Shown here in pieces: positions 5,155 through 5,784 of a DNA stretch of 5,784 nucleotides. How positions within the stretch are numbered: position 1 is the first letter of the stretch; each line of letters starts with the position of its first letter. The notes beneath the pieces were generated by a model, which was not told the DNA's origin, made no database searches, and worked only from the letters and a program-made list of their open reading frames with translations. A program made the translations under genes and the position numbers. Origin of the DNA: Frankia sp. (lineage in GTDB: Bacteria; Actinomycetota; Actinomycetes; Frankiales; Frankiaceae); contig JADGHD010000340.1 of assembly GCA_019689615.1 (NCBI GenBank), positions 1-5,784 on the forward strand, written 5' to 3'.

Positions 5155-5784
5155 GCTGTGCCGCCGGCGCCGGGCTCGGCGTCGGCGTGCTCGGTGCCGG
5201 CTGGGTCGTCCCCCTCGGCTGTCCTGGCTCGGCGGGTCCTGAACCGGACGACGCAGGCGCCGGGGACGGCGAACGGAGCCAGGTCGAGGTCGGTGGCCGG
5301 GGCTCCCAGCACGCCGAGCGCGCCGTCGACGACCCCCTGGTGCACCCCGCACACCACGTCCGGGTTGGCGACGGCCAGGTCGAGGAACGGGCAGGTGTGC
5401 AGGTGCAGGGTGACCTCGTCCGTGGCGGGCCGCTCGGCGACCCGCGGGCTGAAGCCGAGCCCGGCGAGGACCTGGAACAGGCCGTCGACGGGCTCGCGCC
5501 GGGCCACCGGCGCTGCCGGCTGGCCGGGCGCCGCGGGCACCGGGCCACGCGGCGGCCGGGCCTGCCGCGCCAGGGCGATGGGGCCCGCCAGCGCCCGGCC
5601 CCAGTCGCGGCCGGCGCGGACCGCCGTGGCGTGCGGGTCGTCCGCGTCGCGCGCCAGCTGCCCGATGAGCGCGGCCGCCAGCTCCCGGTAGGGCGCGTCG
5701 GCGCCCGCGGCCGGCCCGGCCGGGGCGGCGCCCGCGCCCCCCCCCGCCGCCCCCCCCCCCGCCCCGGGGGCGGGGGGGGCCGGG
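5148..5784 (-). CDS. COG2345-type (ArsR/SufR-like) transcriptional regulator, C-terminal part, runs off the window
   Basis: The frame is open from the TGA at 5150-5148 to the right edge, and the N-terminal DNA-binding helix-turn-helix would lie beyond it. The visible part reads APYRELAAALIGQLARDADD, then GRDWGRALAG, then REPVDGLFQVLAGLGFSP, then CPFLDLAVANPDVVCGVHQG, then PGACVVRF. That is the C-terminal effector domain of COG2345 regulators, the group containing the Fe-S sensor SufR. Three cysteines follow the pattern C-x13-C-x31-C (translating 5393-5391, 5351-5349 and 5255-5253). In SufR similarly placed cysteines bind an Fe-S cluster, so redox or Fe-S sensing is plausible here. A polar 30-residue tail follows the last conserved strand. 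Shorter starts, such as GTG at 5540-5538, would cut the conserved GRDWG region and are unlikely. It probably controls its own operon with the YwiC-like gene. The first ~25 codons at the window edge are Gly/Ala/Pro runs from doubtful sequence. Confidence 0.85.
   Translation of the reverse strand, partial: PAPPAPGAGGGAAGGGAGAAPAGPAAGADAPYRELAAALIGQLARDADDPHATAVRAGRDWGRALAGPIALARQARPPRGPVPAAPGQPAAPVARREPVDGLFQVLAGLGFSPRVAERPATDEVTLHLHTCPFLDLAVANPDVVCGVHQGVVDGALGVLGAPATDLDLAPFAVPGACVVRFRTRRARTAEGDDPAGTEHADAEPGAGGTAR
5700..5784. other. Low-complexity C/G homopolymer stretch at window edge
   Basis: This segment is almost entirely C and G, with runs of 9 C (5737-5745), 11 C (5750-5760) and 8 G (5772-5779). 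It lies where the regulator should still encode conserved protein but translates as Gly/Ala/Pro runs. A contig end with unreliable homopolymer calls is the best explanation. A genuine Gly/Ala linker is possible for the inner part (5700-5735). Confidence 0.6.

Noticed and set aside
5144..5548. Longer start for the YwiC-like protein reaching to 5548
   Set aside because: The extra ~135 residues are Arg/Pro/Ser-rich, overlap the genuine COG2345 regulator frame and show no membrane or family signal. ATG 5143 has a strong ribosome binding site.
5119..5691. Plus-strand open frame opposite the COG2345 regulator
   Set aside because: It has low-complexity Ser/Arg/Ala composition and no motif, and the minus strand encodes conserved family motifs over the same stretch.

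Overview
The window is a very GC-rich piece of chromosome with almost every codon ending in G or C. This is typical of a high-GC actinomycete such as Frankia, Streptomyces or their relatives. The protein families agree with that: an Rv2258c-type methyltransferase, an AfsR/SARP-type ATPase regulator, a YwiC-like membrane protein and a COG2345 regulator. The genus cannot be fixed from the sequence alone. No tRNA, rRNA, CRISPR array, insertion sequence or phage gene was seen.

Layout, left to right. (1) Positions 1-42 are non-coding and hold one copy of an 18-bp tandem duplication that crosses the stop codon of the first gene. (2) 43-1089, minus strand: a SAM-dependent methyltransferase with an N-terminal winged-helix domain. 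(3) 1090-1312: a divergent control region. It holds two dyads with the same half-site, a perfect short-loop palindrome, and four 11-bp units in register that resemble the spacing of SARP operators. (4) 1313-4396, plus strand: a large regulator with a winged helix, a BTAD, a proline-rich linker, a P-loop STAND/NB-ARC ATPase and a TPR-like C-terminus. (5) 4307-5143, minus strand: a YwiC-like multi-pass membrane protein whose 3' end overlaps the regulator gene tail-to-tail by 90 bp. (6) 5148 to the right edge, minus strand: the C-terminal part of a COG2345 (ArsR/SufR-like) regulator with three cysteines placed like Fe-S ligands. It lies 4 bp upstream of the YwiC-like gene, and its stop codon lies inside that gene's ribosome binding site.

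The genes form two functional pairs. The methyltransferase and the SARP-like regulator are divergent and share one control region, so the regulator probably controls itself, the methyltransferase, or both; the methyl acceptor is unknown. The COG2345 regulator and the YwiC-like protein are a tightly coupled two-gene operon. In Bacillus subtilis, ywiC sits beside the Fe-S regulator gene fnr and the nitrate respiration genes, so a redox or nitrogen-oxide role is a reasonable but untested idea here.

The last ~80 bases are long runs of C and G that look like a contig end or poor-quality sequence and should be read with caution. All main genes belong to known families, and I see no clear new defence or mobile system. 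The most useful leads are the 11-bp repeat array, the stop-codon duplication and the three-cysteine regulator/YwiC pair.
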